The position numbers and the translations under genes are program-made. Positions 1 through 13,250 of a stretch of 64,000 nucleotides of DNA are shown here, one piece after another (the stretch's first letter is position 1; each line of letters starts with the position of its first letter). The notes under the pieces were generated by a model. That model had not been told where the DNA came from, did not search any database, and saw only the letters and a list, made by a program, of their open reading frames with translations. The stretch is from Sebastes aleutianus (Eukaryota > Chordata > Actinopteri > Perciformes > Sebastidae), in NCBI GenBank assembly GCA_916700875.1, contig CAKAKS010000062.1, positions 19,724,126 through 19,788,125 of the forward strand, in the 5' to 3' direction.

Positions 1-371
1 TCATAGTCGCAACGGATATACAGAATTTCTGTATAGGATCTACCGATAAACCTTATAAATATACATAATATATATATTATATATTATATCATATATATAA
101 GATAAATATTAACGATAACCATGATTATTAAAAATTAAATATTGATATCATGTTAATTATAATACACATATGATAATATTGTGTAAATAATCCAGCACCT
201 CTTAAATAATGTTATATGGTCAGTTATGATTACAGACTCTCTCTCCACCCCCCACACTCATATTTTGAGAGTATTTTATGCCAATAAAAGACACAGATTG
301 TCGAGGGAACCCAAGCTGATGCTAACTTCCTGGTTGGCCTACAAAAATACGTCGTCCCTGCACCACTCTAT
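1..371. other. AT-rich intergenic sequence
   Basis: 57-105 is a TA-rich low-complexity tract. No gene signal was seen. Confidence 0.5.
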
Positions 372-693
372 TAAATTAATCGCCAACTATTTTGATAATC
401 GATTAATTGGTTTGAGTAATTTTTTAAGAAGAAAAAAATGTCAACATTCTCTAATTCCAGCTTCTTAAATGTGAATATTTTCTGGTTTCTTTACTCTTCT
501 ATGACAGTAAACTGAATATCTTTGAGTTGTGGACAAAACAAGACATTTGCGGACGTCGTCTTGGGCTTTAGGAAACATTGATCGTCATTTTTCACCATTT
601 TCTGATATTTCACAGACCAAATAACTAATTGATTAATCGAGAAAATAATCGACAGATTAATCGACAATGAAATAACTGTTAGTTGCAGCCCTA
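372..693 (+). mobile_element. hAT-type MITE, 5'-truncated
   Basis: It matches the element at 33592-33949 over most of its length (for example TTCCAGCTTCTTAAATGTGA and AGTAAACTGAATATCTTTGA) and ends GTTGCAGCCCTA. The left terminal repeat is missing. Confidence 0.8.
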
Positions 694-2561
694 CTTTTAA
701 CTCTGCTTTCAGTCTCCACCAACTCTAGAGGGAAATCTCAGGCTCTTTAGCTGCTAAATGCTCCGCTGTGTTAAGTTGCTAAACAATGAGCTGAACGACG
801 CTATAAAGCTCTGCAGAGTCGTGAGGAACTGCAGAGTCAGGTAACAATCGTCTGTGGGTTCATCACTACGAGCAAAACCTTTTACAATAAAGTAGTAATG
901 TGACCCATAATATTGATTATAGCTTCTTTAAAGACATGGTTGCACGATGATAAAACATATTTGGATATTGTGCATAAGCAGAACAAAAAGAAAGACAGTG
1001 TGTAGCAGGGACACACAAGAATAAATTCAAAGGTAAAATCTCTCCCTTATTTGTAATCTTAAACTACAGCACCATGGATTCCCTAAGAGAAGGGGAATTG
1101 GAGAAAGCACTAATCTGCAAGCTGACACACATTGTCTAACATCCATAAGTCCTACTGCCAAGTCAACCAAGATACTTCCTCCGAGGATAAAAGAGGGTTT
1201 TTTTGTTGCACAAACTCCACAGTTGAGATCCCGCAGACTCAAAGCAGCAGTGTCCTCCCTTTTCCTCTTCCTCCTTGCCTTCACTCTAATCCACAAAATG
1301 CATATTCAGCCAGAGGAAACAAAAGGGCAGAAGAAGAGAGACGAAGAGAGCGAGCGTAAGAGAGAGAGAGAGAGACTGAGCGGGTCCTGCATCTCAAGCC
1401 CTCCAGAGATCAATTGTACAAACTTCTCCATGAGTGCTCTCCCTTGCCCCTGTACTCTCTGAACTAGCCAAATCAATGCCCAGGCATGTGTGTGTGCATG
1501 TGTGTGTGCATGTGCATGTTATTTAGACAGGAAAGGGAGCAAGGGAGGACAACTCTAAGGGTGGAAGAGAAGGAGAGAGAGAGAGAGAAGGAAAAGGAGA
1601 AGCAGCAGTAAACGATAAGAAATTCCTCAGATCAGATATTCTTAAATGTCACCGAGCTGAAGTGTCTCTCGATGGTGTTGTGTGGAATATAAAGGCATCT
1701 CGGCAGCGGGGACGGCTCTCGCTGCATTCGGCGCTGTGTTTCACACTGGGTATTACTCCTGAACATGCCACAAAAAAAAAATCCCATCATGTGTCCTCTG
1801 GTTCCAATGATTACGTCCTAGTTATGGCTTTCATTTGCAAAACCAAACCCAGACACTGGAAACATGAACGCCGTCAAGTTCCTGCATGGCGCCTCAACCA
1901 GCATTAACATTTCAACACATCCATCACATACCTCTCACAACTGTATTGTTACTGTAACATTCCCACTCACTTATAACACCATCATCTTCAGTGATTTATG
2001 TCTTATGAGTTAGTAATGATGATGGGACTATTTATTTCTGCTGTGCCTCTCAAAAGGAGGCGGCAACTCCTAAATGCATGCTTTTGTTGGTTTTTACTCT
2101 TTGATTAAATACTGCTAGAGAAAGAACATGCATGATGTATATGTTGCATACTCTTCTTTGTGATTTTTACAACTTTTTTCACTGAAGAGAGCAGACGACG
2201 GAGCAGAGTGTCTCCATTATTAAGGCCCCTCACACTGGGTCTTAGTGGGAGATTTTGGCTTCACGCCTTCCTGCCACGGTTTCAGTAAATCGGCTTTCTG
2301 TGGCCATGACAGTCATTAGCCTTGCCCCTGGCAGTAATCCTCTAGTTTCTGTCTCTAATGGAAGCAGGAAGGGTTAGTAGCATTCACTCCGTTACTGCTT
2401 CTGCTGCTGGGCCCCATAGGGGACCTACAGGCTGCACAAAGCCAAAGCCTGACGCACCTCCAGCTACACGCTACGAACAAACACCTCAAAACACCACAGG
2501 CCTCTCTCACACTTGACACAAGTAGTTGTTAACACAAGTTCTGGACAAAGACACCGATGGA
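694..2561. other. Intergenic sequence, no gene seen
   Basis: GA-rich tracts lie near 1335-1380 and 1565-1605, and a TGTG/TGCA run near 1480-1520. Open frames are short and without family features. Confidence 0.5.
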
Positions 2562-2960
2562 CAGTGATGGAAGAACTGCACTTAGGTAAAAATGTTGTAC
2601 TTTTTACTGTACTACATTTATTTGACAGATACAGTTACTACTTTGAACGTTACAGACGTGTTTTGAAGTGGAGTTGAGGTACTTATCCATAGTGTATTAC
2701 CTACAGATGGCAGTCGGCACATCCCCAGCTTATAGAAACAGGCACCATGCTGGTACTCCTGTCTGTTTCTCCAAACTGGGGGTGTGCCGACAGCAGTCTG
2801 CTGTAGGTAATACACTGACAAGGACCTCATACAACCCCACTTCAAAACACCCAAACTATCCCTTTAATATTCCCTTTATTGATGCCGCCAAATAGAACGA
2901 AAAATAGATCTTCGAGGTTTTTACTTTAAGTAAAGGATCTGACTACTTCTTCCACCACTG
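2562..2960 (+). mobile_element. MITE with CAGTGGTGGAAG ends, carrying a nested insertion
   Basis: Left end CAGTGATGGAAGAAC and right end CTTCTTCCACCACTG are inverted repeats of the same family as 41761-42319. The interior is interrupted by the palindrome at 2658-2850. Confidence 0.7.
2658..2850. mobile_element. Palindromic MITE nested in the element at 2562-2960
   Basis: GTGTTTTGAAGTGG at the left end is the exact reverse complement of the right end. The arms also share GTGTATTACCTACAG and the GGCACA region, so most of its 193 bases can fold into a hairpin. Confidence 0.8.
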
Positions 2961-3724
2961 CCTTTTGAAAACTAATGAGGAGTCCATTAAACACACTCCA
3001 CGTCTCAAATGTGTCTCAGGTGTATTTGATGAATGGCAAATGTTCTGGTGATAACCATCGTTGGACATCTTCGAAAACCCACAGAAAAAAAGTGACAAAT
3101 GTAGAGCACCTCTCGGTGACAAATGGAAACCAGCCCCAAAACATATATCATTTTTTACAGTGTAAGCAGTAAAGTGACAACAACTGAGAAAAATTACTGA
3201 ACCAAGAAAGTGCTGATGCTGTAACATTAGAGGCACAACTTTTAAAATTAAGAAATAGTTTGACCTCAAGTTAGAACGTAAGAAATGTTGACAAGGACTC
3301 AAAACAGGTTCACTAACTGTTGTTTATGAGCTATAGATGGACGGCCGAGTACATTGTCAACATCAGAGTCAGACACTGATTTAATTTGAGCAGCATATCC
3401 ATCAGACCTAAGGCTATATACTGATGGTGTTGATTTGAATTGTAGCACATGACAGGACCTTTCTTGTCTGCAGTGTCCAAGCAAGTCCACCAGCTGCCCA
3501 TGAAACCTACAGAGCACTCGGTGACAGAGTGGAAATTACATGCAAGAGAGGGGTCCAAGAGAGGGTCAGGGCTGTCATCAGCCATGTGATCATCTATCGC
3601 CTAGATATATGTAAACCTGCCAGCTGGGTATGTAATGTACTTTCTCTATCAGCTTCTTACTATAAGTAATGAGAACCTACATGAACACAGTAACTAGCAG
3701 AACACTTTCTATAATGTCCATCTT
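2961..3724. other. Intergenic sequence, no gene seen
   Basis: Only short unrelated open frames occur on both strands. Confidence 0.45.
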
Positions 3725-4365
3725 TATAATGCATTAAAAACATACTCATCATGTGTTATAATCTGCTTATAGCACTGTATACTTATAGTTATAAGCACTC
3801 AGAAATATTCATAATGCTTTATAACAACAACATATTATAAAGCATTTTACAATGACTTATAAGGTCAAGTCTCATAATACTTCATAATTGCTGGTCAATT
3901 GCAAGGATCATAGTGTATTATAATTTCCATAGTTGTAATATATTATAATCGTTTTTAAAATGCATTATAATCACTGTTATAATGCATTATAATGAGATTA
4001 TAAATTACTCTAAGTGGTCCTTGTTTGCTTTAAGTAAATTGAAAAAAATATCATTAAATCTATGCAAGAACATAAAATGTTGTAAAATTAATTTTCACTT
4101 TACTTAAAGCAAACAATGACCACTTAGAGTAACGTATAATCTCATTATTTATTTATTATAATGTATCACAACTATGGGAATTAAAATACATTATGATCCT
4201 TGAAAAAACAAGTCAGTGGGTTACCATTAATTATGAAGTATTATGATTTTTGACCTTATAAGTCATTATAAAATGTTTTTTATGAGTATTGTTATAAAAC
4301 ATTAAGAATATTTACAAGTACTTATAACTAAAATTTGACAGTTCTATAAGTATGTTTATAATGCA
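3725..4365. mobile_element. Long AT-rich inverted-repeat MITE
   Basis: The left arm (about 3725-4045) and right arm (about 4092-4365) are reverse complements with scattered differences. Pairing blocks include TTACTCTAAGTGGTC and TTTGCTTTAAGTAAA, and TGACTTATAAGGTCAA. The loop is under 50 bases. It contains many ATAATGCATTATAA-type motifs and no coding capacity. Confidence 0.85.
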
Positions 4366-5722
4366 TGGGACTCAGCTGGAAAAAGGTGATGTCACATACC
4401 TCCTTGCACCAATCAGGATTTAGCAACATTTGAATGAAAATGTGATGATTGTTGATGGTTTGTGACTGTCAATCACATCTGATCAAACCACAACCGCACA
4501 GTCCTGATGAGTTTTTGAGTGTTATACTCTTAACAAATAATACCTAAAGATGATTTTTAACTTTGACTGTTGCTTATTTAGCCATGAATATTGAATTAAC
4601 CTGCAATATGTGATTTTTTTGGCCATTTGCGGGGCAGCAGAAACAAGTTGTGAACACAACATTGACATATCATCACCTTTAAATTGATATGGCGAACTTG
4701 TTAGCAGTTGGTTGCTTACATCCAGGAGTTACGGAGCAATATTAGCATTCATTTCTGGTCACCTGGAGAATGTACGTCCAATATTTTAGCTCTGTTTTTG
4801 GTCTCTACCACCTGCAAGCACATTGTCACATTGTCATTTAATACATTGTTATTGTGAAAATATTGATTATAGCTTTTATGCTATAGAGAAATATGTAAGA
4901 TTTGAAGCCATGTTTTCTGGGGCATTACTTTCCATTCAGTCAGTGGAAAAATGACCAATGTGCCTTCTACTGTATCTCCAGATTTATTCTTATCAAATCG
5001 CATGATGCCGTGTTGTTCTGCAGCAGTACATTGTGGCATCTGCCTGCTCAACAGGAATCGGTGTTGAAGAGGTGTCATAGAATGAATGCATGTTTATAAT
5101 AAGCACCTACAAGAGACTCAAAGAGTGCGTTTTAATGTAAAGGTGTCCTGTCTTATGTGCTCTTTTGACTCTTTTTGATTTGTGTCTGTTCCACAGCAGA
5201 ATATGTGATATATTACGGTGCCACCTTCATAATATCATCCACCCCGTTTGGGAGTGTGTGTGGCTGACAGGTGGCTGTGATATGCAGCCCACTCACACAC
5301 ATTTCTCTCTGGACTGTCCAGGAAGAGAAGAGCAGACAGCACCAGGACATTTTGCAGGATTTTTACAGAGATCCTGGCAAATTTCAGAAACAGTAAATCA
5401 CATCATGAGTGATTCTTCGCTGTGATTCTCAGCCCCTAAAGAGTCAGTTTCCTCTCGGCTCAAGGCCGCTCAACATAACAGCATACTGTACGCAACACTG
5501 ACAGCTTTGAATGCCTGCTCTTGGGCCTTTATATCACAACGTACCTCCTGAATCAGTTAAACACGTGTATCCAAGAGATCAGCAAAGTAAGGCAAACATA
5601 ATAATTCAGAAATTCAACTGAGTCATTTTTTGCTTTTTAATGCTCAATTTAAAGGGCAGAAAGGTACCATGTGCAAATGTTTTCATTCCATGTTGACTTT
5701 TCAAAGTGGAAAGAAAGTCAAC
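4366..5722. other. Intergenic sequence, no gene seen
   Basis: No recognisable exon, repeat family or RNA gene. Confidence 0.45.
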
Positions 5723-6231
5723 TAGGGCTGGGCAACAAAACCCAATGCCAACATGGTACTTATCAAAACGAATGGCAACGCAGATTTCGGATGTTACAGG
5801 TAACAGAAGCGTTACCACACGTCACGTGCCATCACTAGTTAACACTGCACTCGCTCGCAGTGGCAGCAGGTAGCGTACCGTTAACTCGTAGCTAGATTAA
5901 AGTTTAAACACAGTTAAAATGCCAAAAGCTAAGCGGTCTAAAGAGTGGCTGTGTTTCACTCAAAAGAACTCCAACACCATGCACGACAGCAGCCATTCCT
6001 CAGGTTAGTAATGTAACGTTGATTGCAAATCTTGCATTTATAAAGCACTAATTAGAGCTGTACCGAATAATTCGAAACTTCAAAGCTTCATTCATTCAAT
6101 ATAAGAGCTGTTCTTTAATGTTCAACCATCGTTTTGTGCTTTATTTTTTTAAAGTATCAGTTCAGGCACCGAATTGTTTTAAAATCATTTTAGCCCAGGT
6201 ATCGGAAAAAACCCAAACGATACCCACCCTA
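5723..6231 (+). mobile_element. hAT-like MITE
   Basis: It starts TAGGGCTGGGCAA and ends CCCACCCTA, which are inverted copies. Inside, GAGCTGTACCGAATAATTCG near 6057 looks like the end of a second, nested element. Confidence 0.55.
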
Positions 6232-7092
6232 AAGACAACACAAGCTGTACTATTTCTAGGCTACTTAAGGCAATAGCAAATCAAGGTACAGAGCAAATGC
6301 CTTCTCACTGGCCAACATGCAGCACACAAAACACATCTGATAGAATCAATTGGCAAATAATTCCAGGAAGCAAAAGTATTTCTTCAACATATATTGAAGC
6401 AACCTTGACCATAGTTATGATTGAAAAAAGCAAAAAGGAATATGTTTCTATTAAAGAAAGCATGTCTTGTCGATTCCCTCATTTAGACTCTAACAGAAGG
6501 GCTTCTGCAGCATATTGGCACAAGTAGGATTACAATACACTTTCTTTCATAATGTAATGGTGCATGAGATTTCTTTGAGTCTTTAACAGATATGCATGAA
6601 CATGTATTCAGTGTTTGTGTTGATTCTTTAATCTTGAAAGCACCTACGGCAGCTTTAGGAAATTTATTAGCAAAACACAACATTTGTGCCTCGCCAACTG
6701 CTTCTGACATTTCCCTGTGAGACATGTTGAGCAGACAGAGCGCATGTTCCTGTTTTATCCCCAATTTGACAAGCGATTAGACAAAGCCCTTAACTGTCAA
6801 GATGCTCATCCTGCCCTTTAAGCAACCAAAGGAGGGGAGTGAGCCTTTATTGTGACTGATACTAGCACACACACTCCATTCATTAATTCATTTATTTGTT
6901 CATTTAATTCTTTGTTTGCTGCTTTGTGTTTCTTGGCTCATTTGTTCTTTTGTTTGTTAATCCATTTGTTCCCTGTTTGTTTTATTGTTAATTCATTTAT
7001 CTGTTTATCCGTCTTGAAACAACACTGATCAGATTTTAATGAAACTTGAAGAAATGACTGTGACGCTTCTAAGCTTTGTGTGTTGGTCATAG
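6232..7092. other. Intergenic sequence, no gene seen
   Basis: The last 200 bases are T-rich with a TTTGTT/CATTTG pattern. No coding support. Confidence 0.45.
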
Positions 7093-7297
7093 TACCCCAA
7101 ACGTCCCCCAACTGTCCCCCAACCGTCCCCCAACCGTCCCCCAAACGTCCACCAACCGTACCCCAACCGCCCCCCAAACGTCCCCAACCGTCCCCCAACC
7201 GTCCCCTAAACGTCCACCAACCGTACCCCAACCGTCCCCCAACCGTCCCCCAACCGTACCCCAACCGTCCCCCAACCGTCCCCCAACCGTCCCCCAA
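7093..7297 (+). repeat. 11-bp C-rich minisatellite
   Basis: About 18 units of CGTCCCCCAAC with point variants (CGTCCACCAAC, CGTACCCCAAC, CGTCCCCCAAA). One variant triplet (AAA-ending, CCACC, then TACCCC) recurs, showing a higher-order step. The minus strand is a regular series of G runs. Because 11 is not a multiple of three, all three forward frames encode the same Pro-rich 11-residue period, and the minus frames give Gly/Trp-rich peptides; none is a real gene. Confidence 0.97.
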
Positions 7298-7371
7298 TCT
7301 CAGTCTGCTAGAATTAGAATTAAGCAAAGAATTTTGTTAATTATCGGCTCAGTGGGACAGTCTATCATTTG

Positions 7372-8222
7372 TAAGGCTGGGACGATTCACCTGTCTCCCT
7401 ATTCGATACTATTATGATACTTGGGTGCCGATTGAATATGTATTGCGATTCGATATTACGACTTACTGCGATTTTGGTTAACTTTTTTAACACTAAACCA
7501 TGGAAAAAAGTTAAATCATATAATCATACACTTCTAGGGACTTTTACTTTGGAAAATAACTAAATTAATACAGTAAAACTGTTTGATTTTCAGCATGTAT
7601 GTTTTTAGAGATGTTCTGAAGTCAAATATATCAGTCATTGTCAGGAATTATTTATTAATTTTTTTCCCAGCAACCCAAAAATCAAAGAATAAAAACATTT
7701 CCCTCATAAATTAGTGGTAAGGGAAATGTAATGTTTTATACTTCTGGTGAATATAATCCAATCTTATTTCCATATATGTATTTTGTATATACAGTTCCCT
7801 TTGTTAATACCTTATTTTGAAAACTGGACGTAGTCACACGTGTATACTTCCACTAACTTTGCCAAGTCCTTTGCTAGCTCTCCCGTTAGCTCGGTTCTCT
7901 TTATACATCCATGGTCAGCTCCATCGGGGCCGTTTGAATGCATTTAACATAAATGTTAGTATATGGGTGCTCCACAGTTGTAGTAGTTGACCACGGAGAT
8001 GAGAGTGACCGCAACACGATAACGTTTCCTGTCTATGACAGAGTTAGCATGCAGCTGTAGCCATGATGTCTAGCTCTGCTTTTCCTGTCAATGTGTGAAA
8101 CCCAAAGTGTTTCCATACTTTACTGGATGTGTAGTGTTTACCACTTTGGATTTAAAATGGGAGGGTTCATGTCGTATCCCTGTGGATACATAGGTGAATC
8201 AATTTTTTTCCCCATCCCTATT
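7372..8222 (+). mobile_element. Non-autonomous hAT-like element
   Basis: Left end AGGCTGGGACGATTCACCT and right end ATAGGTGAATCA then CCCCATCCCT are imperfect inverted repeats. The left part has ATTGCGATTCGATATTACGA, typical of fish hAT MITEs. No transposase frame. Confidence 0.55.
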
Positions 8223-11200
8223 TGTTGCCAATGACACGTCTCCTGTTGTAATGTTTGTTTGTCACTGTATTTACCTGTCTGCCCTTCCTGGTCTATGTTA
8301 GGGTCAAATTGATTCTTTATTTCTTTTACACCATCATATCTGAATAAGGTTTCTTTGTCATTCCTCACTGTCACAAACATATTTTCTTCTTTGCCTCCCT
8401 TTGTTGCCCTTCTCTTAATGTTTCTATTTCCTTGCGTGGGCTTTATGAAATATATGTCTTTGAGGTTTGTAAGGAGTCATTTGTTGTATTCGCTGATTGC
8501 CACTGACCTGACGTTATTGAACACTCCGCTGGCTAGAACAGGGCATACAGAGCTCTAGGCAGCCGCACATGTGAACACAGACACATGCTCACTGAAACTG
8601 GTGAGGAGAAGAGAGGTGACCAGGGCACGGACAACGTGTGGCTGGACCAAGAACGAGAGATGAAAGTGGGATTGTTGGATAAAAGGACGAGCATATTACA
8701 GGAGCCACAAGAGCTCACCTCTCACCCCGTCGGCTCTGACAGCCCGACTCCGACCCACTGCTGACTACTCATAATCAATCACATCTCAGCCCAAGCCCAC
8801 AATTAATCAATCAATTAAAAACCCACACAAAGCCACAGTAGTGTAATCAATCAATCCCGCCTCGGCGAAGGGCCGTTATTGAGAGCGAGGCGTCAGATCT
8901 ATAGGCGCCGGTCCCCAGATGCTACTGGTCTGAGTGTGCATGGAAGGAAATAAGAGAGGAATAGAGAGGTGAGGCTAAATGCTCGGGTGTGATCCACTAC
9001 AGGGTAGAGAAGAGGCTCTCAACTCTCCCATGATACACCACCAGCGCCTGAATATTCATGCTGAGGAATCGGGTACCGTGGAGGCGCTCAGTTATTCATT
9101 ATGCTTCTGCAAAAAGAAACACACCATCGTCCCATTGCGATGGAATATTAATAGCTCCCATTAATAAAATATCCCCCTCCCCATCTTAAGTCTTGTCTTC
9201 AACTTTCCTGGCCATTGCACATATCAAGGCCTGGGACACTTGGGATACGGCCATGAAAGTAAGCCAGACAATAGTCATTTGGCATATTTGTACATTTTTT
9301 TAAAACTCGACATCTTTACCATCTGGTCCAAAGTGAAAGAAAGTGTCCCGCTCCTCATTTGGCCGAAGCCTTCTTTGTGAAAATAGAAAAATAGTGTGGG
9401 AGGGGACGGCGAGAACGGCTCTATAGCTGTATACTCAGAGGGGATGAATGTTTAATTTAGAGCAGCCTGAAAGTATGCTGACATTTCACCATTGTTAGGA
9501 GAGATGAATACATGGGACACTGTCTGCCGGAGAAATGGAAATGTGCATCAAGGCTGTTAAAAATTCAACCGCCTTTCCCCGCACAGTCATGCAGATCTAG
9601 ACTCAGAATACAGTAGGCAACCTAGCATCTTTGAGTCTCCTTTGATTTAGCCAGTGGATGTTGTTGTAATGTCATAATCTTCATGTAACTCCACATCAGT
9701 AACAAGATGTTTATGCAATTTGAGCCCTCCTGCTTTTGCATCCACGGAGCAGCAATCCCACTTCTCCCCTCCCTCTTACTCCCCTGACCTTTGACATCAC
9801 TCACAAATTCTCCCCAGACCTGGAAGCTTCACCTCGCCACTAATGTGGCACAGCATGCACGACTGACTGCACACCTGCAAGCTCCAACACCACCACAAGG
9901 CTTCCTCTGTTGTGTTCATTGAAAATAGAGGGAATAAACAAACGCAGGCGTACTACAGCGCACTGGGACTGTTAGCTCCCTGACAACACCCGAGAGGCTG
10001 GGGGGCGAGAATGGTCAGCCTGTGGCGGAGCAGCGACACGGAGCAAGAGAGTGAGAGAAAAGAGAGAGAGAAGGTCAAGTACCTGCCACTCCTGTCAAAC
10101 ACTTCTTATAACAGCTGAGCTGTGTCCAGCAGGGTGGCGGGCTGCTTTCGGGGCTTTTCATCTCACAGAGGTGATGGGTGACGTGGGCTTCTCTTCCTCA
10201 CATTTAAAGTCTGTCACAACGCATCCCGCAGTCCTGGGAACTTCAGGACACCGCTGGGCTGCTCGGACCTCTGGGAGAATGTGCGTCTGCTGCTGCGACA
10301 CGAGAAAGGGCACAGCAGATACTTAATAAATCAGCCTCAGCATAACAACCCCTGTTGTTAGTTCTGTTAGACTCTGAACAACAGCCGTTCTTGCACTGGA
10401 GAGTTTTAGGAAACAAATCAAAGGGGAGATGTAGCTGTTGTTTATGCTGCTACTCTGCTGTCAAGTGCTTTCAAACTCTGATGTGTGTATGCGCATGCAT
10501 TTGAGCATAAACGTGTGTGTGTGTGACTGTGCCTTTGTGCAAGCAGAACTATCACCGGGCTTACAGGCCTTACCTCGAGGCGGCAGGAGAAGCAGCTGGA
10601 CCGACGGTGTGATTAGTTCAGCCCAGAATCACAGCCCTGGATCGGAAACAGAGAAAGAGGCACAGGCTGAGGTTTCAGAGTTGGAGGAAGTGTCTGGCAG
10701 TCAGAGAAACATTCAGACAAAGACACCAGAAAAGAATGAACTCCTGCCTGACCACTGGAGCCGCTGGCCAGCAGACTGTGACTGACTGACTGACAGACTC
10801 CGAGCCGAAGATGGCGATGCGGTCACTGCGCCACGCCGAACCAACTGGCTCGCTGAAACAGGATCTGTTTTTTCCGACCCCGTGGGGACCCGCTGAAGAA
10901 CTCGCTGCCATCCCTATATATCTGAATCCCGCTCAGGGCTGGCTCAAAGAGAGAATTAGGGACAGGGTTTTGGTTTTGGTGGGTTGTGTTTTTGCCGCAT
11001 GTCAGCCAACTGAGTTTCAGGGAGAGTAGTTCTCAGAGGTAGCTCCAGATAGCCTCATCTTTGGCCCCCCCTTCCTACCTCTCTCCCCTGCTCCCCCATC
11101 CCCAAGACAGTGTCAGAGGACATATGGTTGAGCCAGAAGCACCTGGCAGCCCCTTCAAACCGGCAGGCAGATTGAAATTGTAGCAACAGGGGCTGGGAGC

Positions 11201-11633
11201 AAGAAGAAAGCCCACAGATATCTCCAAAGAATGGTCTGGAATTCATGGGCTTACTGCCACTGAGAGCACAGGGATGAGAGGGTGATGATGGGATACCGGG
11301 AGAGGGAGACAGGAAAACAGGCTAAATAAATGGCGGCTTAGAGGACAAGGAGTTGGAGACTACTTTATAAATTAGATATATGGATTTTTAACACAGTCTT
11401 CTCTCAAAATAAATGACATCTGAAAAAGCGTTGCAGGGCACATACACATCTAAAATTATGAAATGTCAACATCAAGGACTGTTCTTTAACAAGCAAAAAT
11501 TAAAACAAGGAAGAAACCAAGGAAAGGCTGCAGAGAAGAAAATACAGTTTATTCAAATGTATTCATCCCTGAAAGACACAGCAAGCAAGAACCAACACAG
11601 GAGGTTAACTGTGTGATTCTGTCTTGTTAACTG
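8223..11633. other. Intergenic low-repeat sequence
   Basis: Mostly single-copy sequence without recognisable exons. 8770-8930 (repeated AATCAATCAAT with a GC-rich core) and 9040-9180 (GAATATTCATGCTGAGGAAT) have the look of regulatory conserved non-coding sequence, but this is only an impression. The open frame at 10438-10785 has no recognisable domain. Confidence 0.4.
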
Positions 11634-12160
11634 TAGGGCTGTGTGTCGGCAAGAATCTGGAGAGACGATATGTATCACGATACAGGGGTGGCGATTCAAT
11701 ATATTGTGATATATTGCGATACTGTAAGCAAGGTAATTGCAATTCTTTTAATTTAATTTGAGAAAAACTGTCATAGTATAAATAACATACCGGAAATAAA
11801 TAAATACATACATTTTAGAATAGGCAAATATAACACATTTATACTGTATGTTTTTGCCCCAAACTGCATGTGATTATCATAAAGTGGGCATGTCTGTAAA
11901 GGGGAGACTCGTGGGTACCCACAGAACCCATTTTCATTCACATATCTTGAGGTCAGAGGTCAAGGGACCCCTTTGAAAATGGCCATGCCAATTTTTCCTT
12001 GGCAAAATTTAGCGTAACTTTGGAGCGTTATTTAGTCTCCTTCTCGACAAGCTAGTAAGACATGGTACCAATGGATTCATTAGGTTTTGTAGTTTCATAT
12101 GATGCCAGGATCTTCACTCTAGCTTTAAAACTGAGCCTGCTACAACCTCAAAAAGATTGA
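11634..12160 (+). mobile_element. Two joined hAT-type MITE fragments
   Basis: 11634-11830 begins TAGGGCTGTGTGTCGGCAAG with ATCACGATA motifs. From about 11849 the sequence matches the reverse complement of the 60880-61406 element, including ACATATCTTGAGGTCAGAGG. Confidence 0.75.
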
Positions 12161-13048
12161 ATAGCGTCCAGGCCCGATGGTAAAACTCTGCACTTGTCAC
12201 TGTCACTTTTTCACCCAGCTGTCCAATCACAACGGAGATCACATAGACCTGCGGGTCTGTCCTCTCTCCCTACATGCTTCAGCCTTCCTTCATCCAGAGC
12301 ACATACTCTACCTCGTGCAGACAGCCACAGTTTACTGTCACAAATATACATGGTGCTACATGTGTATGTTTTATCGACGTCACAAACTGTGATTCTGCTT
12401 TTCCTGCAGCTTCTTCTGTCTTTGACAGATCGATATACAATAAGACTTTGGGCGTGTTTGCTTCATTACTTATCTCAGTATATGTGCAGTTCATTTGGCT
12501 GTGACTAATAAGACGGATGCCGACTAAATGGACTTTGTTAGAAGCGTTTCCACCATCATGTTTCAATTTAGCCAGTTTTCCAGTACTCTAAACGGAGAGA
12601 GGTGTCAATACAGAAAACCACAATGCAAAGAAGTTCAAAGATTGCAACACTCCTGGAAAGATTCATTTTTCCTGCGGTGGTTAAAATGAAGAAAATTGAT
12701 TATCAATACACACGCCCATAAGTGTGCATACTCTATACCCTCTTCTGCCACGCATCATCAGCATCACACCCTGCTGTTTAAAATAGATTACTGTGTGTAC
12801 TTGTCATAAATGATGGATTGTCATGAACCGGATCCATACTCTCTCCAACCATTTCGCCGATGAGCAGGGAGTGACAGAAAGAACAGAAGATAAACACAGT
12901 GAAGCTGACAGAGGAGGCAGTGTGTCTGTTTTCACAAGCTGGATTACACTGAGGCGGACAGAGGGAAGCCATGTCGCTGTGTATTCTCCATCTTTGTTTG
13001 CTTTATTCTTGCAAGGTGATAAATGCTGCCATTCACACAGGACTGTTA
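12161..13048. other. Intergenic sequence, no gene seen
   Basis: Short overlapping frames on both strands at 12190-12560 have no family features. Confidence 0.45.
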
Positions 13049-13250
13049 AAAACACAGAATCGATTCAGTGGTACTGATGGGTGAATGGAGAGAGTGTGAA
13101 TAAATCTGCACAAAGGATGAGAACTCTTCAGTGGAGTTTTTTCAATGCTGATCGCACAAACACTTTTAAAGTCATCTTTCAAAATTAGTAGCGCTGCCCC
13201 CTCTTAGTCGATTAGTCGACTAATCGGTCACTTTGGTCTTAGTCGACTAA

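Noticed and set aside
7076..7417. Proline-rich and glycine/tryptophan-rich open frames on both strands
   Set aside because: They are produced by the 11-base minisatellite, which reads through in every frame.
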